Positions 1 through 9,968 of a stretch of 64,000 nucleotides of DNA are shown piece after piece (positions within the stretch are counted from its first letter, which is position 1; each line of letters begins with the position of its first letter). Under the pieces are notes generated by a model. It was given only the letters and a program-made list of their open reading frames with translations. It had not been told where the DNA came from and did no database searches. The stretch comes from Crocodylus rhombifer (lineage: Eukaryota > Chordata > Crocodylia > Crocodylidae), in assembly GCA_038503035.1 (NCBI GenBank), contig JAVSML010000045.1, forward strand, positions 558,001 through 622,000, written 5' to 3'. The position numbers and the translations under genes were made by a program.

Positions 1-371
1 GCTACATTTTAACTTAAGGTCAACTGGAAGACTTCAGGAATGAAATCAAAGTTAGTTAATCCCTAAAACAGGATGGGTGCAAAAGCAAGCAAAATCCCAG
101 CAAAACCAAAACAGAGACTGATAACATTTTCTTTTAATGGGGGGGGCCATTATTTCTGTATAAAGTAGGGTATATACATCAGGGATCATTCTAAGGCCAC
201 ATTTTCATTATTTAGATCTAAAAATTTAAATTCTCTACATTTTGAAATATCATTTCATTAGAATTTTAGATGTCCCTGACAAATGGGGCACAATGATGGT
301 GCCAGTTTTTTAGCTTCCAGTTAAAAGCTACCAATCGAACTAGTTACCAGGGAGATACTTATTTTTAAACT
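1..371. other. Unassigned AT-rich flank
   Basis: I see no coding, RNA or recognisable repeat signature here. A short G run (GGGGGGG) lies near position 140. This is ordinary intergenic or intronic sequence leading into the RTE-like relic. Confidence 0.5.
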
Positions 372-562
372 AGATGAGAAGAAAATGTCCACAAGACTTT
401 TCAGAGAAGCAGAAACTGATGCAAAAAAGATATGTGATAACAGAACACAAGATCTCAGAAAATTTCATGAACAAAGTCACACTTGGAAATAAACCTTTCA
501 GTACAAACAAAAGATGGAAAACTACTAAAAGCAGGGGATCAAGTAAAATGATGGGCCTAGTA

Positions 563-1680
563 CAGGAGTGAGCAAAATACAGCTTGTGGGCTGGATCCAG
601 CCCACAGATGGACTTTGTCCAGCCCTTGGTCCCACCTGGCCCAGGCACCATCCAGCCTGTGGTGCATCCTGCCGCCCATGGGTATGCAGTGGGGGTGTGG
701 CGCCTCTGCAGCTGGACTGCCTTTCTAGGCAGCCCAGATAGTGGTGGCTCCTTCTGGCTGTTGCTGCCACTGTCCCCAGGTTGTGGTACTGGCAGAGATT
801 TCTGCACACAGCCCTGACCCTGGCCCAGCCCACAGCCATGCCCACTCCAGACTCAGCCCAGTGAAGCACTGCAGCTCCGGACCAACTAGAACTCATGTGC
901 TCAGCCCTGACCCAGTCTGCCCTGCATTTGCTCTGGACTGCCCACCCATCCTGAGAAGCGGCAGCAGCAATGGCAGCTGGGCAGAAGCTGCTGCTAGGCA
1001 TGGGGGGGGCAAGCGGCCCTTCCCCCTTTCCGCTAGTGAGCCCTTCTAGCTGAAGCCACCCCGAGCCTGTGCCTGGGCTTCCCTGCAGCTCCTCTGCACT
1101 GCCACTGCTACCCCACTGGATGGGCCAGAGGCAACAGCAACAGTGATGGACAGGAGCCTCAGGGCAGCCGGGGCACAGGCCCTGAATGGCTGTAGCCAGA
1201 ATGGTCCAGCAGTGGTTGGGTGGGGGACGGAAGGTGCTTTTCCCCTGGGCCCAGCAGCAGCTTCTTCCCAGCCACCATTGCTGCTGCCACTGCTCAGCAT
1301 AGGCAGGTGAGTCTGGAGCAGGCATGGGGTGGGCCAGGGTCAGGGTTGTACATCCGGGTTCCAGCTAGTCCGGAGCTATTCCACCCTGCTGGCCCAAGTC
1401 CGGAGTGGGCATAGGGCAGGCTGGGGTCAGGGCTGTGTGCACAGTCCCTGCCAATACCACAGGGCTGGTGCCAGTGGCAGTGGCAGCCAGAAGGAGCCAC
1501 CACCACTGCCTGGGCTGCCTAGAAATGTAGGGCAGGCCTGGGTCAGGACTGGGGCTGTGCACTGTTGTCAGTGGCATGTGGGCTCTGGGCTGTTGCTGGG
1601 AGGGGAAAGTGCTGACGGGCCCATGGCAACTCCCCAGAACTGCCTATGTGGCCTGTGGACCCAAATAATTGCCCACCCTG
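563..1680. mobile_element. Nonautonomous hAT element with 8-bp target-site duplication
   Basis: The left end reads CAGGAGTGAGCAAA and the right end reads TTGCCCACCCTG, whose reverse complement is CAGGGTGGGCAA, so the termini are inverted. The flanks are GCCTAGTA (555-562) and GCCTAGAA (1681-1688), a 7-of-8 match, as expected for hAT target duplications. The 1,118-bp interior is GC-rich, contains repeated CAG/CTG-rich modules and encodes no transposase. The element sits inside the RTE-like LINE, so it inserted later. ORFs seen on its minus strand run across its boundary into the host LINE and are therefore spurious. Confidence 0.88.
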
Positions 1681-1688
1681 GCCTAGAA

Positions 1689-3222
1689 CTTCAACAAGGT
1701 CCTCAGCTGTAACAAGGCAAACAACCTGGTGGATATAACGGAAAATGGGGAAGATCTATCTATAAGGAATGAGCCTATATAACACAGAAGAGATTGCAAA
1801 GATAATTAAAACCATGAACAATACAAAGGTCCCAGGAACAGACCATTTAAATAGAAAACCATATAAAGCAGACATCCAGGACTCATCTAGAATTTTACCT
1901 TGAGTATTTAATGAGATTTGGGAAGAAAAAAATGGTGTCAAATAAATGGAAGAAATGTCTGATAATAAAACTACCTAAAAAAGGAGACTTCACCAAATGT
2001 AACAGCTGGGGACGTGCACACTACTGACGGTAGGAAGCCGAAATCTGTAGAATCCTAGGGGACAGAATGCAAGATACTACAGACACTTTGCTTTGATAAT
2101 AACAAATTAAGAGTCAGATAGGCCAGAATATGCAGGTATCAAAGATTTACATTGAGCAGCATATTGAAACAAAGTATAGAATGAAACTACCTTGCTTCTC
2201 AGCTTCATGGCTTTTGAAGACTTTTTCTATCTTTCAGGAAGCACAATGGAAAGTGCAGCTAAGGCATTTCCATCAAAATTGTAAATATTATTAAGGCTAA
2301 ATATAATATAATGGCTTCAGCTGTACCATAATAGTCAACAGGATATTATCACCTTTTTTTTGATACATCAACAGGACTCCAACAAGGATGCATGCTTTAA
2401 CCACTGCTGTTTCTCCAAAAAATAAAATTTGAGACTAGCAAAGCCATTGGAGGCAGCAAAAGCACAGGTGCAAATGGACAATGACTGAACTGGAATAACT
2501 AGCTTTTGCTGATATTTGCCTTCTTTCCAACAATAAGCATTCATGCATATGCAAATGGACAGACTAAACACAAATGCAGAACACATAGGAGTAATTATAG
2601 ATGTCAAAAAAACCAAACAATGAGAATTAACATAGACCCAGGGAAACCATTCACGTATAAACAGTACCCATTACAAGAAGTATATACATTTCTGTACTTG
2701 TCATTCCAAATTAGTGAAACAGAACAGTATACAAACGGTAACAGCAGTATTAATGCAACTGAATACCATTTGAAAGTCAAAAAAGATATAATCGCAGAAC
2801 AAAAATTAAACTAACATCACTGCTAGATCTGTATTGTTCCGTGGTAAGGAAAACTGGAAGATTCTTTATAAACAGAAGCCACAAAAGAATCCTGCAAGTT
2901 TTCTGGCCAGTTATCTGATATCTCAAAGACAGGCAGAAGAGAGGACCAAGAAAAGAAACATCAATATAGAAAACAAAGAAGATGGAAGTAAACAGAGAAT
3001 GGTAGATGAAAGAATACCTAAACAGGCAAAATTTCAGAACCCATTTGGAAGAAGAAAAAGAGAAAGACCCAGACATCTATGGAAGGGAGATATAGAAGAG
3101 AAAAGAGAAAAATGAAAGAATTTGGAACAGGATGGTTGATGTCACAAACAAGGACAGTTGACAGAGAAGGCTGGAAACTTTCTTGTAAACTCCGTAAGCC
3201 ACAAAGCATGAAGGACACTTAA
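1689..3222 (+). pseudogene. Decayed reverse transcriptase ORF of the RTE-like element
   Basis: In an intact relative this protein nicks the target DNA and reverse transcribes the element RNA. Here the reading frame switches several times. Linker and RT fingers sequence runs at 1689-2090 (one frame ends at about 1775 and another takes over at about 1785). The palm region is badly eroded at 2090-2360. The template-grip block TGLQQGCML is near 2370. The C-terminal segment (2834-3115, then 3112-3222) is the best preserved and ends with a TAA at 3220-3222. The expected FADD-type catalytic motif is not recognisable where it should lie, near 2500. The product cannot be functional. Assignment to a named LINE clade is uncertain; assignment to a non-LTR RT is fairly safe. 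Confidence 0.7.
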
Positions 3223-3225
3223 GAA

Positions 3226-3787
3226 AATAAGCAGTTATGCCTGTTTCTTTTATAGGTAGGGACCTGCTCAATTTGTGATTTTGTGGATTTTGGGGAAATT
3301 GTGATATTGGGCATTGGCCACAAAATGTGTGAAAAAAATAAAACTTACTACAAATAAAATGCTGGTTCCCTAGTGGAAGCCAGCAGTCCTCATGGCTGTA
3401 CATCCACCGGAAGGTGGGGGGATGGAAAGGTGTGAAGGCAGGCTGCCAGCACAAAGGGCTGCCCCTCACTGCTGATTGGCTGAGAGGGCTGCATATTGTG
3501 CAGCTCTGCCCCTCTCCACCCATAAGCAGTGAAGGGTGGGGCCTCATGGCGCATAGTCCTCTTGGCCCATCAGCAGCAAAGAGTGGGCTGTATGACAGAC
3601 AGCCCTTTCAACCAATCAGTGATGGGGGGTGGGGCCACCAGGCCCCATCAGACAAGCAGAGATGTGGGGGTGGCCCTGCTGTCATAAGCCTGTGAAAATC
3701 GCTGCCAGCCCCACGATCTGTCTGAGAAATCAGCTGTCTGCCTCCTTGATTTGGACTTCTGTTAATAAGAAAGCATTCCCTTGGTAG
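3226..3787. repeat. GC-rich foldback-type repeat block
   Basis: The arms at 3461-3491 and 3600-3635 are imperfect inverted repeats. One reads GATTGGCTGAGAGGGCTG. The other, reverse complemented, reads GATTGGTTGAAAGGGCTG. Both continue into GCCCC-rich sequence. A third related module (CCCATAAGCAGTGAAGGGTGGG) lies between them. The segment before about 3,395 is AT-rich and contains AATAAA motifs near 3,339. No coding potential is credible. It probably belongs to a nonautonomous DNA element, but I found no clean termini. Confidence 0.5.
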
Positions 3788-4372
3788 GAGTAGCTGGTGA
3801 ACTATAACCTTGTCACTGTTGTCATGGACAAAACAGTGTATATATGGGAAGTCAAGAGACAACTTTTCAGTAAGGAACTTTACTAACTTCTGACAGAGGA
3901 TCCCACAGCACAACACGAAAAGGAACTAAATAAACTCTTAAAGATGCTACTTCTGGAACACAGGAGAAAATTACTGCTTCCAGGGACCTAGACCAGGTAC
4001 TTTTTATTTATTACGCAAGATCCACAAACCTGACAACCCAGGAGGCCCCATTGTCTCTAGCAGTGGCACCACTACAGAGGGAATTTCTGACTATAGTGAC
4101 TCTATCCTATTCTCATATGCCACTGAAGCTGCCAGCTATTTGAAAGATACCACAGATTTCTTAAAGAAACTGGGTGCCATTGACAAGCTTCCAGCAAACG
4201 CCATATTAGTTACCATGGATATCACATCTCTATTCACTAACATTGCCCATGAGGATGGATTACAAGCCATAAAAAAAACATTATCCCTAATGAAAAAACA
4301 GCTTCTGTTTCCATTACATTTGCCTACTGTCATCACACACAACTATTTCAGGATTGAGGACTCCCTATAACA
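3788..4372 (+). pseudogene. Penelope-like element reverse transcriptase fragment
   Basis: Two frames together cover an N-terminal part of a Penelope-like RT. A block reading VVMDKTVYIWEVKRQL starts near 3821. After a frameshift, FYLLRKIHKPDNPGGPIVSS starts at 4002, then YLKDTTDFLKKL at about 4137-4172, LVTMDITSLFTNI at about 4206-4244 and HNYFRIEDSL ending at 4370. The KIHKP and GxPIVS blocks and the MDxTSLxTNI motif A (Asp retained) are hallmarks of Penelope-like RTs, which resemble telomerase RT rather than LINE RT. The rest of the RT and the GIY-YIG endonuclease are absent. It is truncated right next to the start of the CR1 copy. Confidence 0.82.
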
Positions 4373-4387
4373 GTGAACAGGAAGACA

Positions 4388-4689
4388 CAAACAGGACAGT
4401 TTGCAAGCAGTTCACTGGGAGCAAGAAAAGGAAAGGGAAGAGGAGCCAGGCACCCATCCTGCTCTCAGAAGGTAACTGAGCCAGGGTTGCCTGTGTGTTG
4501 GCTTGCTGATGGCTGTTTAGGTTTGTGTGGTCAGGTGTGTGCTTTGAGCAGCTGAGTGGACTGATTGATTATTGCCTGAATGTGACAAAGGGCCCTAACA
4601 AAGAGACCTAGTCAGTCCAGGCCCAGGAAAGTGGTAGACAGTCCAAGTGACCAGGGGAGAGCAGCAAACAGGACAGTTTGCAAGCAGTT
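4388..4689 (+). repeat. 25-bp perfect direct repeat in the CR1 5' region
   Basis: The same 25 bases (beginning CAAACAGGACAG) occur at 4388-4412 and 4665-4689, 277 bp apart. The sequence after each copy is also loosely alike: both have a GAAG-GGAGCC segment and then a GGTAA segment. This suggests two promoter-like 5' UTR monomers of the CR1 element. A target duplication around an unknown 252-bp insert is the alternative. Confidence 0.7.
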
Positions 4690-5038
4690 TGCTGCTCCTG
4701 TCTTTGAAGGGGAGCCTGAAAGGTAAGATTCTTCCTTTGTATGTAATTAGGACCAACTAAGCTACATTATTGTATTCTAGCAGCTAAAACTCAACAGCTA
4801 GACCTAGACTTAAGCCCCTTGTTTAACTAGAATCTAGAGCAAGGGGGCATTTGCTAGGAAATCCTCCATCACATTCCTTCACTGTAAGCTTGCTAAGAAG
4901 AACAAGGTTGCAGATAAAAGGGAACCCTTTAGATCAAGGAACAGCAAGCAGGGCAGCTACATAAAACTTTTGCTAAGGAAGGTCTGCTTGGAAAGAGAGG
5001 CAAGAAGTGAGAGGCAACAGATTAGAAGCCCCAGAGAC

Positions 5039-6046
5039 ATGGCTGGAGAATGTCACAATCCCAGAGCCACTGCCACTTCCAGCTGTTCCTTCCACCTGTG
5101 AGGTGTCTGTCCAGGCAAGACCTCACACATCACTGAGGCTTCCACTCTGATCCTGGTTTGGTGCTATGCAGACCGCAGCTTGCAGATTCCTTCCAGTGTC
5201 AGCCAGGCGGGGGGTGCCTGCAATGTGAGTGGTGCCTTCTGGTGGTGTCTCTCAGGGAGACGGCAAGATTGCTACAAGAGGAGGTAGAAAATCTCTGAAG
5301 CAGCCTCTGCCATGAGGACTTCATGCTGGAGGAAACCTCTGGACTGTGGAAGAAGGACTGCCAAAGGTGGTGCTAGAAGAGGAAGAGGGCATTGAGTCCC
5401 TAGAAGCTGGAAGTTTGTATCTTCTGGCAGTAAGAAGAAGTTGTCATCCCCAGGTGCAGTAGTTTGCCTGGAAAACAAATATGGAGTGTTAGCAATGGAG
5501 AAGAAGGAACACATTTCATTGGTAGAAGAGGCCAGGCCAGGAATCTCCAAGGTAGGGAGGATCAAGACCACTGGCACGAAGAGGAAGTGACAGGTGGTGG
5601 TGGTTGGAGACTCTCTTCTGCAGAGGATAGAGGGATCCATCTTCTAGTCTCACCTGTTGTCCCAGGAAGTCTGCTGCTTGCCTGGAACCTGGATTTGAGA
5701 TGTCATGAAAGGATTACCAAGACTCATCTGACCCTCTGACTATGACTTCATTCTGCCCATCCATGTGGGCCCCAATGATACTGCCAGAAGTGACCCTGAT
5801 CAGATCATGAGTGACTACCGGGCTCTGGGTGCAGTAGGGAAGGGGACAGGGGTACAGGTGGTGTTCTCCTCAATCTTTCCAGTCAAGGGGAAGGGCCCTG
5901 GCAGGAGCAGAGGCATCCTGCAGATCAATGCATGGCTGTGCAGGTGGTGTTGCCAGCAGGGATTCGCCTTCTTTGACCATGGGATGTTGTTCCAAGAAGA
6001 ACAATTTCTAGGAAGGGGAGAAGAGGAGGAGCTGTGCTTTATTTAA
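5039..6046 (+). pseudogene. CR1 ORF1 relic with SGNH esterase-like domain
   Basis: Known CR1 ORF1 proteins bind the element RNA and carry a C-terminal esterase domain. Here an ATG at 5039 opens a frame. A segment reading ETARLLQEEVENL (5257-5295) lies in a different frame. From 5495 onward a single frame, interrupted only by stops, runs to 6046. It contains QVVVVGDSLLQRIEG at 5591-5635 (SGNH block I with the GDS nucleophile motif) and then HVGPNDTARSDPDQ at about 5762-5803, where block III normally reads GTND, so Thr is replaced by Pro. It ends with NAWLCRWCCQQGFAFFDHG. Block order and spacing match CR1 ORF1. There are at least one frameshift and several stops, so the gene is dead. Confidence 0.8.
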
Positions 6047-6188
6047 AAGAGCTGTATGATTGCTCAGTGCTCCAGTTTGAAACTGGAAATAGACTTGTTG
6101 AAAGTCTCTGGGTTAAGCTTAAGGGGGAACAAGGGTGGTGTTTTGATGGGTGTCTGCTGTAGACCACCAGATCAGGAGGATAAAGTAG

Positions 6189-7810
6189 ATGAGGTTTTTT
6201 TTCAGACAACTAGCAGAAGCTTTTCCTGATAACAGGCTCTGGTTCTCATGCGGGACTTCAATCACCCTGACATCTGCTGGAAGGGCAATACAGCAGTGCA
6301 CAGGCAATCCAGGAAGTTTTTGGAGAGCATTGCTGAAAGAACAGGTTAAGGACTATTTAGAAAAGCTGCACATGTACAAGTCCATAGGGCCAGAAGAAAT
6401 GCATCTGAGGGTGCTGAAGGAGTTGGTTGATGTGATTTCAGAGCCTCTGGTCATTATCTTTGAAAACCCATGTTGATTGGGGGAGGTCCCAGACAACTGG
6501 AAAGGGGCAAATATAGTGGGAAAAAGGAGGATCCAGGGAACTACAGACCAGTCAGCCTCACCTCAGTTCCTGGAAAAATAATGGAGGAAGTCCTCAAGGA
6601 GTCCATTTCTAAGCACTTGAAGGAGAAGAAGGTAATTAGGAAGAGTCAGCATGGATTCATCAAGGGCAAGTCATGCCTGATCAACTTGATTGACTTCTAT
6701 AATGAGATAACTGGGGATGCGGGGAAAGCAGTGGATATAATATATCTTGTCTTTAGTAACGCTTTTGATATTGTCTCCCACAGCATTCTTGCAAGCAAGC
6801 TGAGAAAGTATGGGTTGGATGAATGGACTATAACATGGATGGAAAACTGGCTGGACTGTTGGGCTCAGTGGTTAGTAATCAATGGCTCAGTATCTAGTTG
6901 GCAGCTGGTATCAAGTGGAGTGCACCAGGGGTCGGTCATGGGACCAATTTTGTTCAATATCTTCACTAACATTCTGCAAAATGGGATGCATTGCACCCTC
7001 AGGAAGTTCAATGATGACACCAAGCTGGGGGGTGTAGTAGATATACCTGAGGATAGGGCTAGGATTCAGAGTGACCTAGACAAATTGGAGGAATAAGCCA
7101 AAAAAATCCTATGAGGTTCACCAAGGACAAGTGCAAAGTCCTGCACTTGGAACAGAACAACCCCATGCATCAGTAGAGCCTGAGGGCTGAGTGGCTAAGC
7201 AGGAGCTGTGCAGAAAAGGAGCTGGGAGTTACAGTGGACAATAAGCTGGATATGAGTCAGCAGTGTGTCCTTGTTGCCAAGAAGACTAATGGCATACTGG
7301 GCTTCATTGGTAGGTGTGTTGCCAGCAGATTGAGGGAAGTGACTATTCCGCTCTATTCCGCACTGGTGAGGCCACTTCTGGAGTACTCTGATCAGTTTTG
7401 AGCCTCCCACTATAGAAAGGATGTGGACAAGTTGTAGGGAGTCCATCCAAGAGCAATAAAAATAGTTAGGGGGCTGGGGGACATGACTTATGAGGAAAGA
7501 CTGAGGAAACTGGGCTTATTCAGTCTGCAGAACAGAAGACTGAGGGCGGGGTTTGATAGCAGCCTTCAACTACCTGAAGGGTGGTTCCAAAGAGGATGGA
7601 GCTGAACTGTTCTCAATAGTGACAGATGACAGAACAAGGAACAATGCTCTCAAGTTGCAGCAGGGGAGGATTAGTTTGGTTATTAGGAAAAACTTTCTCA
7701 CTAGAAGTGTGGTGAAACACTGGAACAGGTTACCTAGAGAGGTGGTGGAATCTCCATCCTTGGAGATTTTTAAGGTCCCACTTGACAAAGCCTTGGCTGG
7801 CATGATCTAG
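6189..7810 (+). pseudogene. CR1 ORF2 relic (endonuclease end, reverse transcriptase, C-terminus)
   Basis: An endonuclease remnant reads [20 protein letters not shown] near 6,251, where the usual GDFNH has lost its Gly. Fusion directly to the RT N-terminal block ([15 protein letters not shown], 6340 on) marks a deletion of the linker. The frame starting at 6470 carries 208 residues of RT. It has GNYRPVSLTSVPGKI at 23-37 and motif A as IYLVFSNAFD (91-100), where the catalytic Asp of YLDF is Val. Motif B is VHQGSVMGP and the catalytic box is NDD at 181-183. The C-terminal domain continues to 7810 in another frame (TRSVVKHWNRLPREVVESPS). Loss of the motif A Asp plus frameshifts means no activity. 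Confidence 0.85.
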
Positions 7811-7875
7811 CTGCAGATGGTCCTACTCTGAGCAGGTGGTTGGACTAGATGACCTCCTGAGGTTCCTTCCAATCA

Positions 7876-8140
7876 TGGGCAACTAGTGCCTCTTGAGTCT
7901 GGGGGGCCACCATATCACTGATGGGGGGTCCCCCAGTGGCTGATCTCTGACTGAGGGGGGTCCCTCAGCAGCTTATTGCTGGCCAGCCCCAGTGGCCATT
8001 CGCCGACTGGGATGGTCCCCGAGCAGCCAATTGCCAACTCAGCAGCAAAACTGGAAGTGCACTTTTGGTTTGTGGCTGGTGCTTCCAGGAGGTGAACAGC
8101 CAATCTCACAGGGTGCACATGCACCCACATATACCCCCTA
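7876..8140. repeat. GC-rich low-complexity repeat fragment
   Basis: Runs such as TGATGGGGGGTCCCCCAGTGGC and ACTGAGGGGGGTCCCTCAGC form short hairpins. They resemble the modules at 3,460-3,640. The block starts immediately after the CR1 3' end. I could not define its termini, and the ORFs crossing it are not credible genes. Confidence 0.4.
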
Positions 8141-9968
8141 CGAATCGCTAATACTTCCAATGCAATTTTTTTATGATTCTACTTACAAAAGAATGACAAA
8201 ACTGTGGACACACATTAGGCCCCTCATATATAACATATTTATTAGGGGCTTGTCTGTAAGACAGGATAGGTTTGTCCCCCATGGTTATCTTGCTGACTTC
8301 AGAATTGCTGTTCTCAGGCAACAACATTTTAAAAACTAGCTTGAATGACAAATTATGGGGAAAAACATCATCCACAAACTGGATTCTGCTAAGTATGATT
8401 CAAAGAGGGATGAAGGATTCCTCTCCCACTACCTCTACTAGTTTTTGTGACCCCTTTGTTCCTAGGAGTCTGCCTGTATGCCTCTCACTCTTCCCCCTGT
8501 TTGCCCCTCTCCTCCTTTGGACTGGTCAGGTTAGATTCTAATCTGTGACTTTAGGTGGATCCTGCACTGTCAGGGGCTTCTATTACCTCTATGGAAAATA
8601 TCTCTATAATAAAAAGTTTTATGGAATTTTAATTAAAATGCAAAACAGAAGAATTGCAATGGACAAGGGATTTACATTGATATCAGAACAAAGGAATGCA
8701 AATGTTTAAGTTTGTTGCTTAATGTATTTAGCTTCTGTTCAATTTTGTCTTTTTCATTTAGGATATTTGGACTCAAAAAAGTTTAATCCTTGGCCATGGG
8801 ATCAATTTATGGTAGTAATACATGTAGTTTAACAATTGTTATAGTTATACCATTTCTAAGCTATCTTAGATGAGAATTGTATGAGTACATCAATGCAGCG
8901 CCAATTTTAGTGTATTCCCAAAAGCATATATAGTTACATTATTCATCACAGATTTTAGAAGACATGCTTAAGTTCTGATATAAAGTGAGCTTTAGCAGTA
9001 AAATGTATACAAATCATTTAACTCTTTATTGTACCCACTGATAACAATTGACAAAGGTTAGTGGGACTCTGGGTCACATATCCTATTGCCAGAAAGTTTG
9101 GGGAACAAATGTGACAGAATGCTAAAAATACATTCCATTTTTTATATGTATGATTTTTCCATAAACTAAATCTGAAACAGATTTTGTTGGAAACAAAAGC
9201 ATCTTTATAAAGCATATTTCTCTCAACAATAAACAGAGAAGCTGCCAACCATCAGCTACCCTGTCTCACATAATTTTCTTTCCACAAATTACAAAATATT
9301 AGAGCAATATGTACAAAATCTCTCTGTGAACACCAACGAGTACATAGATATAAAATCCAGGTAATACTCAAAGAATGACAACCTAATGCAAGCACAGTTC
9401 TCCATATGCTCTCTGACAAGCTGCTATAGAATTTAGTGGAAATCAGATCAATGTATAAAATTACGTAAAACTTCTAGCATTCACTTTGGGGTGGGGGAGA
9501 AAAATAAAATTTCTTAAATCTTTCCCATAAAGATGTTATCACTATGAATTATATACACAATATAGGCCTGAAACTAGGATGGAGGAAACAGTACAGACTT
9601 CCTCATTCAGTATATGCTAGTTACCCTCTAACTTCCTATTTCTTTCATTTGATGGGCTAAGCTTCTTCAAGATTTTTTTTTTAATTCATTGTTTGTTTAC
9701 TCTTTAAAATTTTTCATTTTTTCCTTGCAGATGGCTTAGATTTTCACCCTTGTGTTGTTACTGATTCAGGAGCTTGTGTCTTATTTATTTGCCCTCTCAC
9801 AGCATGTGGCTTTCAAAACCTATGTTAAGAGGTCATACTTGACCTAGTTTTTACATTTGAATGGGCAGAAGATCATTATAAGCATAGCATTTTCAAATCC
9901 CTTCATATTTTCTAGCTATACAAATCAGTGGAAAATTTGCTGGATTAAAGTAACAAATATATGTCCCT
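8141..9968. other. Unassigned AT-rich interval
   Basis: I see no RNA gene, credible coding exon or recognisable repeat family. Several T- and A-rich runs occur (for example 9,669-9,682). It may contain diverged old repeats that need a consensus search. Confidence 0.5.

Larger units (their letters stand above)
372..3222 (+). mobile_element. RTE-like non-LTR retrotransposon relic, split by a hAT element
   Basis: Conceptual translation in shifting frames gives, in order, pieces of a non-LTR ORF2. A basic linker is at about 372-562. After the inserted hAT element, the stretch NLVDITENGEDLSI is at about 1710-1770, TEEIAKIIKTMNNTKVPGTD follows at 1780-1850, and IIKLPKKGD is near 1960. Reverse transcriptase core blocks including STGLQQGCML lie at 2365-2400. 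The C-terminal basic block GRRKRERPRHLWK is near 3046-3084, followed by a DREGWK block. This order matches invertebrate-type and RTE/RTEX-like elements rather than CR1. The exact clade is an inference. Many stops and frameshifts make it a dead, old copy. Confidence 0.75.
4385..7875 (+). mobile_element. CR1 LINE, near full-length but internally deleted
   Basis: The copy contains a 5' UTR-like stretch (about 4385-5038), an ORF1 relic (5039-6046), the end of the ORF2 endonuclease, the RT and C-terminal domain, and a 3' UTR ending near 7,875 in the CR1-typical run GGTTGGACTAGATGACCTCC. Most CR1 copies are severely 5'-truncated, so retention of ORF1 and upstream sequence is notable. An internal deletion removes the endonuclease C-terminus and linker between about 6,330 and 6,345. 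Stops and frameshifts show it is inactive. Confidence 0.88.

Noticed and set aside
370..807. 145-codon minus-strand ORF
   Set aside because: It also crosses the LINE/hAT junction at 562/563, so it is a chance fusion of two unrelated repeats.
525..1325. 266-codon minus-strand ORF
   Set aside because: It lies in the GC-rich hAT element and extends past the element's left boundary (563) and its duplication into the older LINE. It has no domain, and low-complexity composition explains it.
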